64,000 bases of DNA from Hyaloperonospora brassicae. Lineage: Eukaryota > Oomycota > Peronosporomycetes > Peronosporales > Peronosporaceae. Positions 44,844-57,975 of the stretch are shown here, piece by piece. The notes under the pieces are model-generated. The model made no database searches and was not told the origin of the DNA. It saw only the letters and a list, made by a program, of their open reading frames with translations. The stretch is taken from the NCBI GenBank assembly GCA_947650285.1, contig CANTFL010001181.1:186001-250000 (forward strand), given 5' to 3'. Position 1 is the stretch's first letter. The number at the start of each line of letters is the position of its first letter. A program made the position numbers and the translations under genes.

Positions 44844-46692
44844 CGTCGTACACTGTTCACATTCAGCATCATAACTTTTGATCACAAGTCGAAACTTACA
44901 AAGCAAAGAATTGTCATATTTGCCGTTGAAAGGGTTACATGTTGTTACCTTTGCTGTCCTAACACCCGGCTTGCTTGCTTCCAAGTTGTAAAACGAATGG
45001 GTGACAATATCATTCCTGTCCGCACTGTACAAAGAGGTTGGTCGTTCATCTTGGTCGTACTCTGCTGCAAACAATTGCATTTCCACTGTACGCACACCAC
45101 TTGCAATGCTCGGCGAGAGAGTATGTGCGAACTTGAAAAAAAAGGAATATCTCAGCGCGCTACTAAGCTCTTTACTACATACGGTCTCCTCACAAAGTAC
45201 AGACTGTCAAACGATAGTCTTCAACTCATATTTTCTCGCAACGAATCACGACGAACATACACACTCTGCAAGTATCGTAGTTTCCAAGGGTTCCAAGTAG
45301 TCATGAACCACCGGGACATATCATCAAGCACGTCTCTCGATGACTTCCCCGATCAGCCCATACATACGATCGATTGCCACGTGTTTGGGCGTCTCGCGTA
45401 TTTATGTGGCAGGTCAAATATTCTGGACGATAGATACAACGTCGGAGCTAACGCAGTGCGATAATGAAATACAATAACGATGTGGTAATGAATGATCGAC
45501 GCTCTGGCAATAGCAGACACACATGCGTTTCACTGCCATTTCTTTCGCAGGCACAAGGTCTGCCTACGCTGCGACTAACGTCCGTATGCATCACTTGCTA
45601 TCAAATTGCGTACCACTGCTGCCTCGCATCATTTGTTTACCCGGTGATATGATATTGTGCCAAAGCTTTCTCGCTAGTGACACACCTTTAGGATACTCGA
45701 TCTGCAAACGTCATTGCTACGTAATGAGTTACATTGACACCTGCGCGAGACCGAGCGTTGTAAGTCACGCCGTGGAACTTTTACGGTCGCTATCCCCTTC
45801 TCAGCAAACTATGCTGCCAATCCGCATCGCACCGCACATGCATTTGTGTGGTATGTACGTGTTCCTACAAGCTTGCCACAAGCTTACAAACGGTAGCTCG
45901 AGTACGTAATCGGTAGGCCGAGCCGGCATTAACACCTGTTGTTTTGTCGTCGGCATAGTTGTGGTATCCCAATTCTCTTCTTCTTTCTTGTTCTTCCTTG
46001 TCTTTGTCTTCATTGCAATGTTGTTTCAAATCAAAGACGACATCATCATCACCTTCGAATCGTTGTATTGCGGCCGCATACAACCAACCAGTGGTCTTCA
46101 CATGGCTTCATTGCGTACAGCGCGTAAGACATCAGACTGCTCACTGCTGCTTTTGTCCCTACTTTGTCCTTCTCCAGCTGGCACAAGATGACAGATAGAA
46201 CGACCTGCAGGTGCCGATGTGTGTGATTGTTCCAGCACAAGCTGCTCTACCTCTCAGATGCTTGTCCAGTCAATCGACATGCAATGTATGATGCTCCTAC
46301 GTCCGAAAGAGTGGGAATGGCATACGATGGCATCTTCTCAGTATGCAAATAACAATTGTTGTGCACATCCTCCGAGTGGCAAAGAAAGTCGAGCGCGTCG
46401 AAAACAAGGCCAAAAGGTGGCTTGGCATGAAGCATCAGCTGGATGGCGGCGTGAAGACTAGAAGCCTTGGACCTCCGTGCGGACAATGGAAATGCGAGCT
46501 TCCCACGATGACTTCCTTGGATCGAAAAGGGTCGGAAAAACCAACAAAGAAATTCATTTTGCTCGAGTGCTACCTCCTTTGGGGTTTCCACAGACTTCCT
46601 CTTCTTCTTCTTCTGGCCGGGATCCAGCGGCGGTTTTCACCCGGTCGGATCCGCGTTACGTGAGAGTATACCTCAATGTTTCTCATCCTGAG
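44844..46692. other. Intergenic, A/T-richer, no gene supported
   Basis: About 1.85 kb between the Tc1-type element and the importin alpha stop. A 212-codon plus-strand open frame (44826-45464) begins inside the transposon end and shows no motif. Others overlap on both strands. I regard them as chance frames. Confidence 0.45.
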
Positions 46693-48988
46693 TTAGTTCT
46701 GGCCGAACTGGAACATGGTCGGCTGGTCGGACGATGTGCCGAACTGGAACTGCTGTGCGTTTGCATCCGCGTCGGGCGCTAGGCTATCTTCCGCATCTTC
46801 CTCGCCGTTGAAGTATGCTTCAACGATTTTCATGGACTTGACGTAAATGTCTGCAGCACACATCGTTCAGTTTTAAGCACCCACCGCCAAGTACGAATTG
46901 CATCCAGCAAGCATGCATATCGTACCTTCGTTGGCATGGTACTGCAAAGCCTGGATCTTGGACACGCCATCCGCCTCGTCAATCATCGTTGCAACGTCGT
47001 TGATGTCGTTCGTCTTCTGCTGCTCGCCCGCTCGCAAAATGTTCTCGAGGCCCTCGAGAGCCACAATCACAACCTTCGCATCCTTCACCTCCAGGAGGTC
47101 GCACAACGGTTTTATGCACCCTGTGCATGCCAAAAACACACCAGTCAGCGTCACGACATGAAAAGAGGAAAAGCAGTCAGTGCACGTACCAAGACTAACA
47201 AGGTGCATGATCTGCTCGACTGATCCACCCGACGTGGCATTCGACACTGCCCACGCCGCTTCTTTGCGGATATCAAACTCAGCCGTGGACAGGAATCCAA
47301 TGAGGGTAGGGAAAATGTCGGCCATCATGATAAACTGGATTTGCTCTTGGTTGCCAGCCGTGATGTTGGACAGTGTCCAGCAAGCCTCCTTTCGGATTCC
47401 CTTCTTCGGGCTTTCCAAAAGCGCACGGAGGCACGGCAACGCATTCAGATTGATAATGACCTGTGTCTGCAAGTCGTCGCCAGTCACGATGTTACCGACC
47501 GTACGCAGAGCAGGCGTCTGCACGGAAAAAGAGTGGTGCATCAGCAATTCGACGATCCGCCGGCAGACACCAGCTTCAATCACAGCTTGGATCTTCTTGT
47601 TCGAGCCATCTGACAGGTAAGACAGTGCCCAGCACGCGTCCGTCAGCACTTCCTCGTCGTGGGTGTAAATGAGCTGGCCCAGAGTCGGGAGCGCGGGCGC
47701 CACGAGCTCAAACTGCGGCTGTGGCTTGCCCCGGCAAAAGTTTGACAGTGTCCACGTAGCGTTACGAAGCATCGTCGGCTTCGAGTTCTCTGTCAACTGC
47801 TGCATGAGTGGACGCAGGGCACCGCAGCGCAGAACCATGTCACGGCACTCGATAGAGTCACCGGCAATGTTTCCAAGAGCCCACACAGCCTGCTCGCGCA
47901 CGTCATCGTTTGTTGATAGCAAAAGCTGGCAGAAAATAGGCACAGCACCATGATTGATCACGACCTCGGTGTCTACAGAGGTGCCCGATGCAATGTTTGT
48001 CAAAGCCCAGGCAGCTTCAAACTGCAGCGTGGGAAAATCCTCGCGCTGGAGAAATTGCACAAACGTAGGCACGACCCCAGTGTCAATCACTTCCTTGATC
48101 GGCGGATTACGCTCTGCGACCGACATCCAATTGTACACACAATTGCACAGCAAAACAAAATCAGTATCCACACGTCTTGCCATCAACACTGTATCTGCTC
48201 CTCCCAAGCACCAACCGCACGCACCGATCGACAAGAGCTTGCGGAACTTGGTCACTGCTTCGAGTTGGACAGCCGCGTCACTCGACTGCACGCCCGCGAC
48301 CATCTGCGGCAGCTCCGACAGCTACAGAGCAGCACCAATCAACACAGAATGCAATGTCAGCACAGACCACTCACTGCATGTGACACAAGGTCAAGGACTT
48401 GTACCCGCTGAGCAAGCGTCAGCTCGCCCGCTGCATCATCCGCGGCGGGAGTAGCCGCCGCTCTGCTGTCCTCCGGCGCCTACAGCAGCAGCAGCAGCAC
48501 GACGCAATCAGCAAGAAGAAAAAAAGAGAGTCAGTACCACGTCCATCAGTGCCACTCTACACTCGCCCACAATGACAAGTAACTGACACCACACGCACAG
48601 AGAGACAACAGAAAACAGACACAGAGACACGCAAAGAGACTCAAAAGGGCGTCGAACCCGACCGCTGGTGTTCCAGCAGCAGCAGCAGCAGCTTTTCTCT
48701 CCCCCAGTGCGTTTTTTTTGTCACGTGCTGCTGCTACTTCACACAGCGCTCGCCCCGACGCTTCTCCTTCGTCTCCTTCTTCCGTCTGTACGTGTAGTGT
48801 GTGTGTGTCTCTCTCTCTCTCTCTTTTCTCGCTCGTACCATTCGACGGCGCTGGTTGATACGGTCCTCTTTGATCGTCTTGCGGATCTGCACTGTCGTCT
48901 CGAGACGGCTCCGACGCGACTCATCGGCGTCGATTCCCTTCTTGAACAACGTTTTGCGCTCGGGCGCTTTACCCGCAGGGAACGACAT
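46693..48988 (-). CDS. Importin alpha (karyopherin alpha)
   Basis: The adaptor that binds classical nuclear localisation signals and importin beta. Six exons: 48839-48988, 48405-48479, 48225-48321, 47190-48113, 46926-47120 and 46693-46850, giving 532 aa. The first exon is the importin-beta-binding domain, with [25 protein letters not shown] and RINQRRRM. Armadillo repeats follow, with the NLS-groove Trp/Asn array visible as [71 protein letters not shown] and [14 protein letters not shown]. The C-terminus is acidic and ends with two FQFG motifs (FQFGTSS...MFQFGQN), a variant of the FxFG-type tail seen in some plant homologues. Intron 1 is long for this window (359 nt) and carries CAG/CTG and CT repeats. 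Confidence 0.97.
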
Positions 48989-49217
48989 GACAACTGCGAC
49001 TGAGTGCGACGACGACGAGCGACTGAGCGACTGACTGCGTGCGTGCGTGGGACGCGCTTTTCCTTCTTTGGCCCTTCACGCCGGCGCGGCCAGTAAAGTG
49101 GCGAGGAGTCTGTGTGGCCCACGCGAGGCGAGAAGCAAGGTTTTACGAGGGAGCGAGAAAAACCTCGGTCGATCGCGCGGATCGCGTGGGTATTGCGTCA
49201 CGTGCAAAAGAGGACGC

Positions 49218-49269
49218 ACCGACCGACCGACCGACCGACGACCGACCGACCGACCGACGACCGACGACG
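49218..49269. repeat. (ACCG)n imperfect microsatellite
   Basis: About 12 copies of ACCG interrupted by single-base deletions that give ACG steps. Located about 230-280 bp upstream of the importin alpha ATG. Confidence 0.9.
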
Positions 49270-49993
49270 GGAAGTGGGGAGAGCGTGCATAGAAGCGACA
49301 CGTCTATGGGAATCCACCGCAAGTCGCGGGCGTAGCTGCTCGCGTTCGTGGGTGTGGTACACCCGCACGTCGTCACCACAGCCTCATCTCGAGTGGTCTC
49401 TTGTTGCTCCGAATCGGTGCGAGTCCGAGTGCAGTTTCGTTCCGCCACTTTGCTCCAATTTGGACTACAGCACTGCGTCGTGGAGCTGCAAAGAGGTCGA
49501 GTGGGAGTGCTGCCGAGCACGACCTGAGCCACATCGGGTGGCCGTGACGCCTAAAGAGGTTGCAATCGTATGTCCCATTGAGACTCAGAGGCGCAGCGAT
49601 TGAAGCGCGTGTCTCGACTCGGATTGCGCACACAGCAACGCGATATATCCAACAGCAGTTGCAAGTGAGGCAGAGCGCTTCAAAGCAGTGCTCTTCGCAC
49701 TTCGCACCGACCAGAAACTGCCCTTACAGTGCTGCAATCCAATGCACCTGACGAGTGCGGCGTACGCATATGTCGTTCGTCTGCACGCAACGCGTAGAAG
49801 TTGTCGTACGCGCTGCAGCTTCAGACCGCTGACGACAGTAACGCCACTACTGTCACAGCGCGTTGCAATGCACAGCGCGTGGGGTCACAGCACAGACGTA
49901 ACGTCCGTGTGCATCGACGACGACGCCACCAACGAGACGTCCACATTGTCCATACGGCACTCGTAAGGTGTGTTGTCCGAATACTTACCAACT

Positions 49994-50037
49994 ACTGACT
50001 GACTGACTGACTGACTGACTGACTGACTGACTGACTG
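49994..50037. repeat. (ACTG)11 microsatellite
   Basis: Eleven perfect ACTG copies ending about 127 bp before the HSP33 ATG. Same unit as the arrays at 25397 and 53481. Confidence 0.95.
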
Positions 50038-50163
50038 GCCGTGTGCACGATCAGGACAGAGCGTTTGGGTTGACTTGACCCGACGCAGTGGTGAAGCCAT
50101 ATCCCAAGTGGCTACATCAGCGGGTGGCCAGCAAGCGACGTAGCGTCTCAGGGCCGAGCTGTC

Positions 50164-51039
50164 ATGTGGAAGCGGCCGCTGCGCGACGTCGTGATGCGCT
50201 GTCACGTGGGCAATCTGCGCGTGTCGGGCGTCATGGCACGCAACGTGGTGGCCGAAATGGCGCAGCGGTGGCACCTGCTGCTGACGTCCCAAGGCACGAC
50301 GCTCTGGGGCGAGTACATGGCCGGCACGACTATGGCGAGCGCCTTCTTCAAGAGCGAGGAGCGCGTCAAGGTGGTGGTCAAGACGTCGGCTATCGAAGAG
50401 CTGTACGTCGAGGCCATGGCCGCTGGAGAAGTCCGGGGCAAAGCTGTCTACCAAGACGCGTCTCGTGCTGCCGCGTTGCCTGAAGCAGGAGGAGTCATGC
50501 GCGTCTCGAAGGTTCTCTACGGCGCAGCGACGCCGTACGACACATCGGTTGAGGCATGTGGAGTCCCAGAGCTGGACTGGCAGCGGTTCTTTGACGTGTC
50601 GGAGCAAGTCCCGACGATCGTCCGCATCGACAGCGAAGCTGACCAGGACCACACGCGCACGTGTGGGCTTATTGTCCAGCAAATGCCCCGCGCAGAAGCA
50701 CACGAGCGCCACTACGAACTCGAGGAGCTGGCGTTCGACAAGCTCCCGTTTTTAGCGACGGAGCTCAGGCAGAACACCGACTTGCTCGCGTATCTAAACG
50801 AACTGGTTCCAGGTGCTGAGATCACGGACAAGCACTGCAAACTCGTGCCGCTGGATTACTTCTGCCGCTGCTCGAAGGAGACGTACGCACAACGACTCGG
50901 AGCCATGTGCGCCACGGATCTACAGCACATTGCGGCCGAAACAGGCGATAAGGGTGTCGACCTCACTTGTCATTTCTGCAACGACGTCCACCACTTTTCT
51001 GCTGGTGAGCTGGACAACCTGATCAAGTCGTTGCCATAA
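50164..51039 (+). CDS. HSP33-type redox-regulated chaperone
   Basis: HSP33 is a holdase switched on by oxidation, when its zinc-bound cysteines form disulfides. The single exon encodes 291 aa (bacterial HslO has about 290). The N-terminal fold shows LRDVVMRCHVGNLRVSGVMA, GEYMAGTTMASAFFK and GEVRGKAVYQ. The C-terminal switch has CRC at 234-236 and CHFC at 269-272, giving the canonical C-x-C then C-x2-C zinc ligands about 33 residues apart. No clear organelle leader is seen. The family is mainly bacterial, with scattered eukaryotic members (some algae and protists), so an endosymbiont or transferred origin is plausible. It converges with VPS4, with 82 bp between the stops. Confidence 0.93.
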   Translation: MWKRPLRDVVMRCHVGNLRVSGVMARNVVAEMAQRWHLLLTSQGTTLWGEYMAGTTMASAFFKSEERVKVVVKTSAIEELYVEAMAAGEVRGKAVYQDASRAAALPEAGGVMRVSKVLYGAATPYDTSVEACGVPELDWQRFFDVSEQVPTIVRIDSEADQDHTRTCGLIVQQMPRAEAHERHYELEELAFDKLPFLATELRQNTDLLAYLNELVPGAEITDKHCKLVPLDYFCRCSKETYAQRLGAMCATDLQHIAAETGDKGVDLTCHFCNDVHHFSAGELDNLIKSLP

Positions 51040-51121
51040 CTCTGGTAAGACGAACGACGAAGAACACGTATCAACACGATTCAAACGGTTCCTAGGATGG
51101 AGATATCTGTCGTGCATGCCT

Positions 51122-53271
<2,150 letters not shown>

Positions 53272-53480
53272 CTTCACGCGGCGCGGCGCTTCTTCAGTAG
53301 CTTTTCGTACGGAAGACGCGGCGAGGAGTGGTGGAACGATAGCCGATTGGCCAAAACAGCTTCTGATTTCAACCAACGAGAATGTCGTCTGGGGTTACGG
53401 TCACTGTGCGGCCCGAGACGACGGTCATGCCAGATTGACGTGAGTTTCGATGCTGGAGTTACTAAATTCCAGTATGCTGT

Positions 53481-53541
53481 CTGACTGTCTGTCTGACTGA
53501 CCGACTGACTGACTGACTGACTGACTGACTGTCCGTCTGAC
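53481..53541. repeat. GACT-rich microsatellite
   Basis: A perfect (GACT)7 core at 53503-53530 is flanked by imperfect CTGA/CTGT copies. Located about 210-270 bp upstream of the VPS4 ATG. Confidence 0.93.
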
Positions 53542-54243
53542 TGTATGGGTGTGTCGCATGTGACTGTGGATAACGACGTGCACGTTGTCGAGCATAGCGA
53601 ATCCATTCTTGCACTACTACAATTGGCAACTCGTAGCGTTACACATCTGGGCGTGCGCTGCTTTTGGTCGAATTTGAACAACTTCCAGGTGTGCAATGTG
53701 TGTAAGAAGCTTTGCGCGGCCAAGAACGGACCAGGACATTAACCGTCATGCACTTTTCTAGCTGCTGACGCATCATCAGTAGACGCAGAAGTAGGGTCAG
53801 TGAAGAATCGAACGATCGGATACTTGAGCGCATGGTCGTCGCCACAAGGGGTCAATGTCTGTGACATTAGTCGCACCGAAGGAAGCTTGCAATGCATGTT
53901 GATCCACCTCTGGATCAATACGTACGGCAAGAGTCGCAGATCTTACCGGCGACCATGGTCTTCCGCAACGCTTCGAAGACTCGGGAGCACTTGTCTTGGA
54001 CCGGACTAGCACTTGATGTGCAAAGATCGACACAAGAACGAACACACGCTCGCCAAGCACAAGGAGAAAGGGTGCTCGAAGAAAAAAGGCGTTCGTCATC
54101 CGATAGAAAGCTCAGACATTAAGACAGACTAGCGGTACCACAGGGTCACCACACTTATAGCAAAATGCTGCCACCGACTCACGGCGTTCTATTGTGTATA
54201 GCCGTAGCCAACATGAGGGTCAAGAAAAAACGGCACACAAAGC

Positions 54244-54302
54244 AATGGCTACAACAGTAATGGCTACAACAGTCATGGCTACAACAGTAATGGCTACAAC
54301 AA
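54244..54302. repeat. 15-bp tandem repeat, four copies
   Basis: The unit AATGGCTACAACAGT occurs at 54244, 54259, 54274 (first base C) and 54289 (last copy 14 bp, ending ACAA). The array lies 137-195 bp upstream of the GMP synthase ATG. Confidence 0.95.
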
Positions 54303-54438
54303 CACGTCCGACTGACTTTGCAGTGCCCAGCGACGCTGTGATTGGTCGATAGATGTAGCCATCTGGTCACGCAGTGGTTGGCTGGCGGCTCAAGAGCTCG
54401 CCAGGAGCTCAGAATTGAACTCGCCGTCTCCGTTCCTC

Positions 54439-56028
54439 ATGGCCGACGCGTCGTCCCCCGTCACGAACCGCAAGCAGGTGGCCATCCTGGACTTTGGTTC
54501 GCAATACAGCCACCTGATTGCCCGTCGCGTGCGGGAGCTGCACGTGTTCTGCGAGCTCTACTCCTGCCTCGTCAGCGCCCAGGAGCTGCGTCAGCACCAG
54601 CTCACGGGCATCATCTTGTCGGGTGGTCCACAGTCGGTCTTTGACGAAGGAGCACCGCACGTTCACCAGGACGTGTGGAAGCTCATCGAAGAGCAGAACC
54701 TGCCGGTGCTCGGTATCTGCTATGGACTGCAGGAGCTCGCCTTTACCAACAATGGCAAGGTCGCGCCCTCCCAGCACCGCGAGTATGGCAAGGCCATTGT
54801 GACCCGCAAGAACGGCGTGAACTGTGGTGGTCTGCTCGAAGGGCTACCGGACGAGTTCCAGATGTGGATGAGCCACGGCGACAAGCTGCACGCCAAACCC
54901 GATGGATTCGTGGACATTGCGACGACCGAGAACTCGGAGCACGCCGTGATTGTCAACGTCGCCCGCAAGATGTACGGTATCCAGTTCCACCCAGAGGTGA
55001 CGCACAGTCCTCTTGGCAAGGATATCTTGCGCAACTTCGTGGTCAACATTTGCAAGTCGCCAACGGATTGGGACATGCGCAGCATCGCTGACGCGTTCAT
55101 TGAGGAGGTGCGCGAGACAGTAGGTCCCGACGGTCATGTGATCGGTGCCGTGAGTGGTGGAGTCGACTCGTCTGTGGCTGCTGTGTTGCTGCAACGTGCT
55201 CTTGGCGATCGCTTCCATGCTGTGCTCATTGACAATGGCCTTTTGCGTCAAGACGAGGCTGTTGAGGTTGTTGAGCGACTGCAGAGCAAATTGGGCATCA
55301 ATCTAAAGTGCATTGAGGCATCCGATCGATTTCTTACTGCTCTCAAAGGCGTCACAGAGCCTGAGGCGAAGCGAAAGACGATTGGCAATCTGTTCATTGA
55401 GCTGTTCCAGGAAGAGGCCAAGAGCATTGGACACTCTGTCGATTACTTGCTGCAAGGTACGCTGTATCCGGACGTGATTGAGAGCATCTCGTACAAGGGC
55501 CCGTCGGCCACGATCAAGACGCACCACAATGTCGGTGGCCTTCCGGAGAAGATGCACCTCAAACTTATTGAGCCCCTTCGCGAGCTGTTCAAGGACGAGG
55601 TCCGTGAGCTCGGCATAGCTCTTGGCATTGACGAGCCCAGCGTATGGCGTCACCCGTTTCCAGGTCCGGGTCTTGCCATCCGTGTGCTTGGCGAAATCAC
55701 GCCCGAGTCGCTCAACACTCTGCGTCACGCCGACTCGATCTTCATTGAGGAACTGCGCAAGAGCGGCCACTACAAGACGACGGGTCAAGCTTTCTGTGTC
55801 CTGTTGCCGGTGAAGTCTGTGGGTGTCATGGGCGACGGCCGCACGTACGAGAAGGTCATTGCGATTCGAGCAGTCAGCACGTCGGACTACATGACGGCCG
55901 ATTGGTACCACATGCCGTACGAGGTACTCGGCCGCATGTCGAACCGCATCATCAACGAGGTGCGTGGCGTCAATCGCGTTGTCTATGACATATCGTCCAA
56001 GCCGCCCGCCACCATCGAATGGGAGTAA
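54439..56028 (+). CDS. GMP synthase (glutamine-hydrolysing)
   Basis: Aminates XMP to GMP with glutamine and ATP, the last step of guanine nucleotide synthesis. The single exon encodes 529 aa from the ATG at 54439 (MADASSPVTNRK); the open frame begins at a TTG 24 bp earlier. The class I glutaminase half has ILDFGSQYSHLIARRVRE, LSGGPQSV, LGICYGLQ with nucleophile Cys-94, and IQFHPEVTHS with His-184 and Glu-186. The ATP pyrophosphatase half has GAVSGGVDSSVAAV (SGGVDSS 239-245), LLQGTLYPDVIES, KTHHNVGGLPE, RHPFPGPGLAIRVLGE and KPPATIEWE at the C-terminus. It follows the bacterial-type (GuaA) layout without a large insertion. It is presumably cytosolic. Confidence 0.98.
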   Translation: MADASSPVTNRKQVAILDFGSQYSHLIARRVRELHVFCELYSCLVSAQELRQHQLTGIILSGGPQSVFDEGAPHVHQDVWKLIEEQNLPVLGICYGLQELAFTNNGKVAPSQHREYGKAIVTRKNGVNCGGLLEGLPDEFQMWMSHGDKLHAKPDGFVDIATTENSEHAVIVNVARKMYGIQFHPEVTHSPLGKDILRNFVVNICKSPTDWDMRSIADAFIEEVRETVGPDGHVIGAVSGGVDSSVAAVLLQRALGDRFHAVLIDNGLLRQDEAVEVVERLQSKLGINLKCIEASDRFLTALKGVTEPEAKRKTIGNLFIELFQEEAKSIGHSVDYLLQGTLYPDVIESISYKGPSATIKTHHNVGGLPEKMHLKLIEPLRELFKDEVRELGIALGIDEPSVWRHPFPGPGLAIRVLGEITPESLNTLRHADSIFIEELRKSGHYKTTGQAFCVLLPVKSVGVMGDGRTYEKVIAIRAVSTSDYMTADWYHMPYEVLGRMSNRIINEVRGVNRVVYDISSKPPATIEWE

Positions 56029-56831
56029 GCCACTGCGTGGCATTTTGCACTGCCACCGGTCTTCGACTAGAAGGTTACAGACTAGAAGGTCGGTCAGTAA
56101 GGTCAAGCGAATAGAGCAACGATGCATACGTGTACACTAAACAAGTTGGGTTCTGCTCTGGCTGGTGATGGTGTTTCCATGCTAGCTTGAGCTTGTTTTC
56201 GATCGGCTGTGCGAGCTTCGCAACATGGCACTGTGTTGTCTGTGTCATAGACCAATCGTCGAGAGATGCACAAGTGTCGGACAGATCTGTCGTATCTGCA
56301 CTCGACGTGAACACAATCGCTAGCAATACTCGGAAGCTGTGATGCATGTCGTTGCACTCAACTTCCCTGTGCTTTCTAGCTCCTCCGTCGATCCAAGAGC
56401 GCACCACCGCTACCATTGTCAAAGCTTGTGTAGGGTAAGGAAAAGCGCACGGCACGAGGCTCGTGGATTGACAAGAGATACGCAGCAAACACTGCACCGT
56501 CGCACTAGAGCTCCGCTTCGTTGATGTAACTCGAATAAATGGTCAGAACGCTCACTTTGCATTCCTCTATCTCGCAGGCCGCGCGTACAGTCGCCTGAAC
56601 GTCAACGAATCGACGCGACGCGAAAACAACGACACAGTCGAGAGACCGCCAGCAGTCGCCTCTCTGCTTTTGTGTAAAGCTCAAGTGCACAGCCGAAACA
56701 GTGCGAGTCACTTGCGAACGAATAAGTTTCCACTCGACGTTTGTAGCTGACGAAATACCACTCGTTCGTCACTTTTCAAGTGGACCCACAAACCCATTTT
56801 TGGCTGTCAGTTGATCGCCAGCACAGCATAA
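56029..56831. other. Intergenic, no gene seen
   Basis: About 800 bp between GMP synthase and FAHD1. Overlapping antisense frames only; no element is supported. Confidence 0.5.
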
Positions 56832-57975
56832 TGAAAGCAAAAGAGTTTGTCGCCTTTGGGTACGTGTGTGTGTGTCTCGGATCCATCTGATCGATTGGCC
56901 ATACGCCATCTCCTGCTGCACCAGAGCGCCTCGTTTCTCCCCCGTATGTATACCTAACGCTTGTGCATATGCCGTCTCCATCGACCGATCATCTGCAGCA
57001 AAAAGATCGTCGCCATCGGGAAGAACTACGAGGCCCATGCGCGCGAGATGGGGGGCACTACGACTCGGAATAGTCCCGTGCTTTTCCTGAAACCCACGAC
57101 CAGGTCTACTATTGCCACCTCCACATTTGGTGCACACAAGAGGACGCTCCCCTCGATGGTGACGACCACTTAGTAGAGGCCATACACTCACATGTGGTCT
57201 TGATGGCAGCTATGTACGCAATGGCAACAACGTGCTGCTCCCCCTGGCATTGGGGAAGTGCATCACGAAGTGGAGCTCGGTGTACGCTTTTGTGCAGATC
57301 GGTAGCAGTGCTACTTGTTCCAATGTGTGCTCGTTGCTGATTGACTGATGGGGGTGGAACCTCTGTGCAGGTGGTGATTGGGAAAGGAGGCAAGGACATT
57401 GCAGAGCGCGACAGCATGGACCACATCGCTGGCTATGTAAATATGCGCACGACCGCTCTTTTTTTTGTCGTGGCACATGCTGCGCTGACGTTTATTCTGG
57501 TAGGCGCTGGCAATTGATATGACAGCACGTGATCTACAAGCCAAGGCCAAAAAAGCGGGGCTGCCGTGGACACACGCCAAGGGACTTGACACGTTCACAC
57601 CGATTAGCGACTTTGTTCCCAAGTCAGCGGTGCCGTCGCCCCACCATCTAAACATTTGGCTGAAAGTGGATGACGAGCTTCGCCAGAATGGCAACACGGC
57701 TGACATGGTGCACAACATTCCGTTCCTCATCGCTTACGTCAGCCGCATTATGACCTTGGAAGAAGGCGATCTGCTCATTACCGGCACGCCCGAAGGCGTT
57801 GGGCCTGTGCAACCTGGCAGCGTAAGTGTTTCATGCGTGCACGGTGCAGTGCTACGATCATATTGGGACGTATCTTTATCGTGTGTCTCGGCGTCTTCGC
57901 TACATGCAGGTGCTTACAGCCGGCATTACGGGGATCATCGACATGCGCTTTCCTGTCGAGTCGCGTGTATACTGA
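56832..57975 (+). CDS. FAHD1: FAHD1-like acylpyruvase, with a one-base frame break
   Basis: FAHD1 cleaves acylpyruvates and decarboxylates oxaloacetate, usually in mitochondria. Six exons: 56832-56860, 56999-57103, 57210-57281, 57371-57436, 57504-57821 and 57910-57975; about 218 aa if intact (human 221-224). Landmarks: KKIVAIGKNYEAHAREM, SPVLFLKPTTS, the metal-binding EVHHEVELG, VVIGKGGKDI, YALAIDMTARDLQ, GLPWTHAKGLDTF, NIWLKVDDELRQNGNT, EEGDLLITGTPEGVGP and GIIDMRFPVES. In exon 3 the frame YVRNGNNVLLP continues as PGIGEVHHEVELG only if the C-run at 57240-57244 had one more C. So either the gene has a one-base deletion or the sequence has a homopolymer error. All other exons join cleanly. No leader peptide is visible. 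Confidence 0.9.

Larger units (their letters stand above)
48989..50163. other. Divergent promoter region with microsatellites
   Basis: Separates the importin alpha start (minus) from the HSP33 start (plus). It contains the ACCG-type array at 49218-49269 and the ACTG array at 49994-50037. Short open frames on both strands are unsupported. Confidence 0.5.
53272..54438. other. Divergent promoter region, VPS4 and GMP synthase
   Basis: Holds the GACT-rich array at 53481-53541 and the 15-bp tandem repeat at 54244-54302. No coding region is supported. Confidence 0.5.

Noticed and set aside
44826..45464. 212-codon plus-strand open frame
   Set aside because: It starts inside the Tc1-type transposon end, has no conserved motif, and has a composition typical of A/T-rich noncoding DNA.
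48480..48838. Possible extra exon in the long first intron of importin alpha
   Set aside because: The interval is mostly CAG/CTG and CT simple repeats, and the flanking exons join in phase with the family layout.
49885..50712. 275-codon minus-strand open frame
   Set aside because: It overlaps HSP33 antisense and runs through the ACTG array; no family resemblance.
55303..56127. 274-codon minus-strand open frame
   Set aside because: It is antisense to GMP synthase, whose conserved motifs are all on the plus strand.
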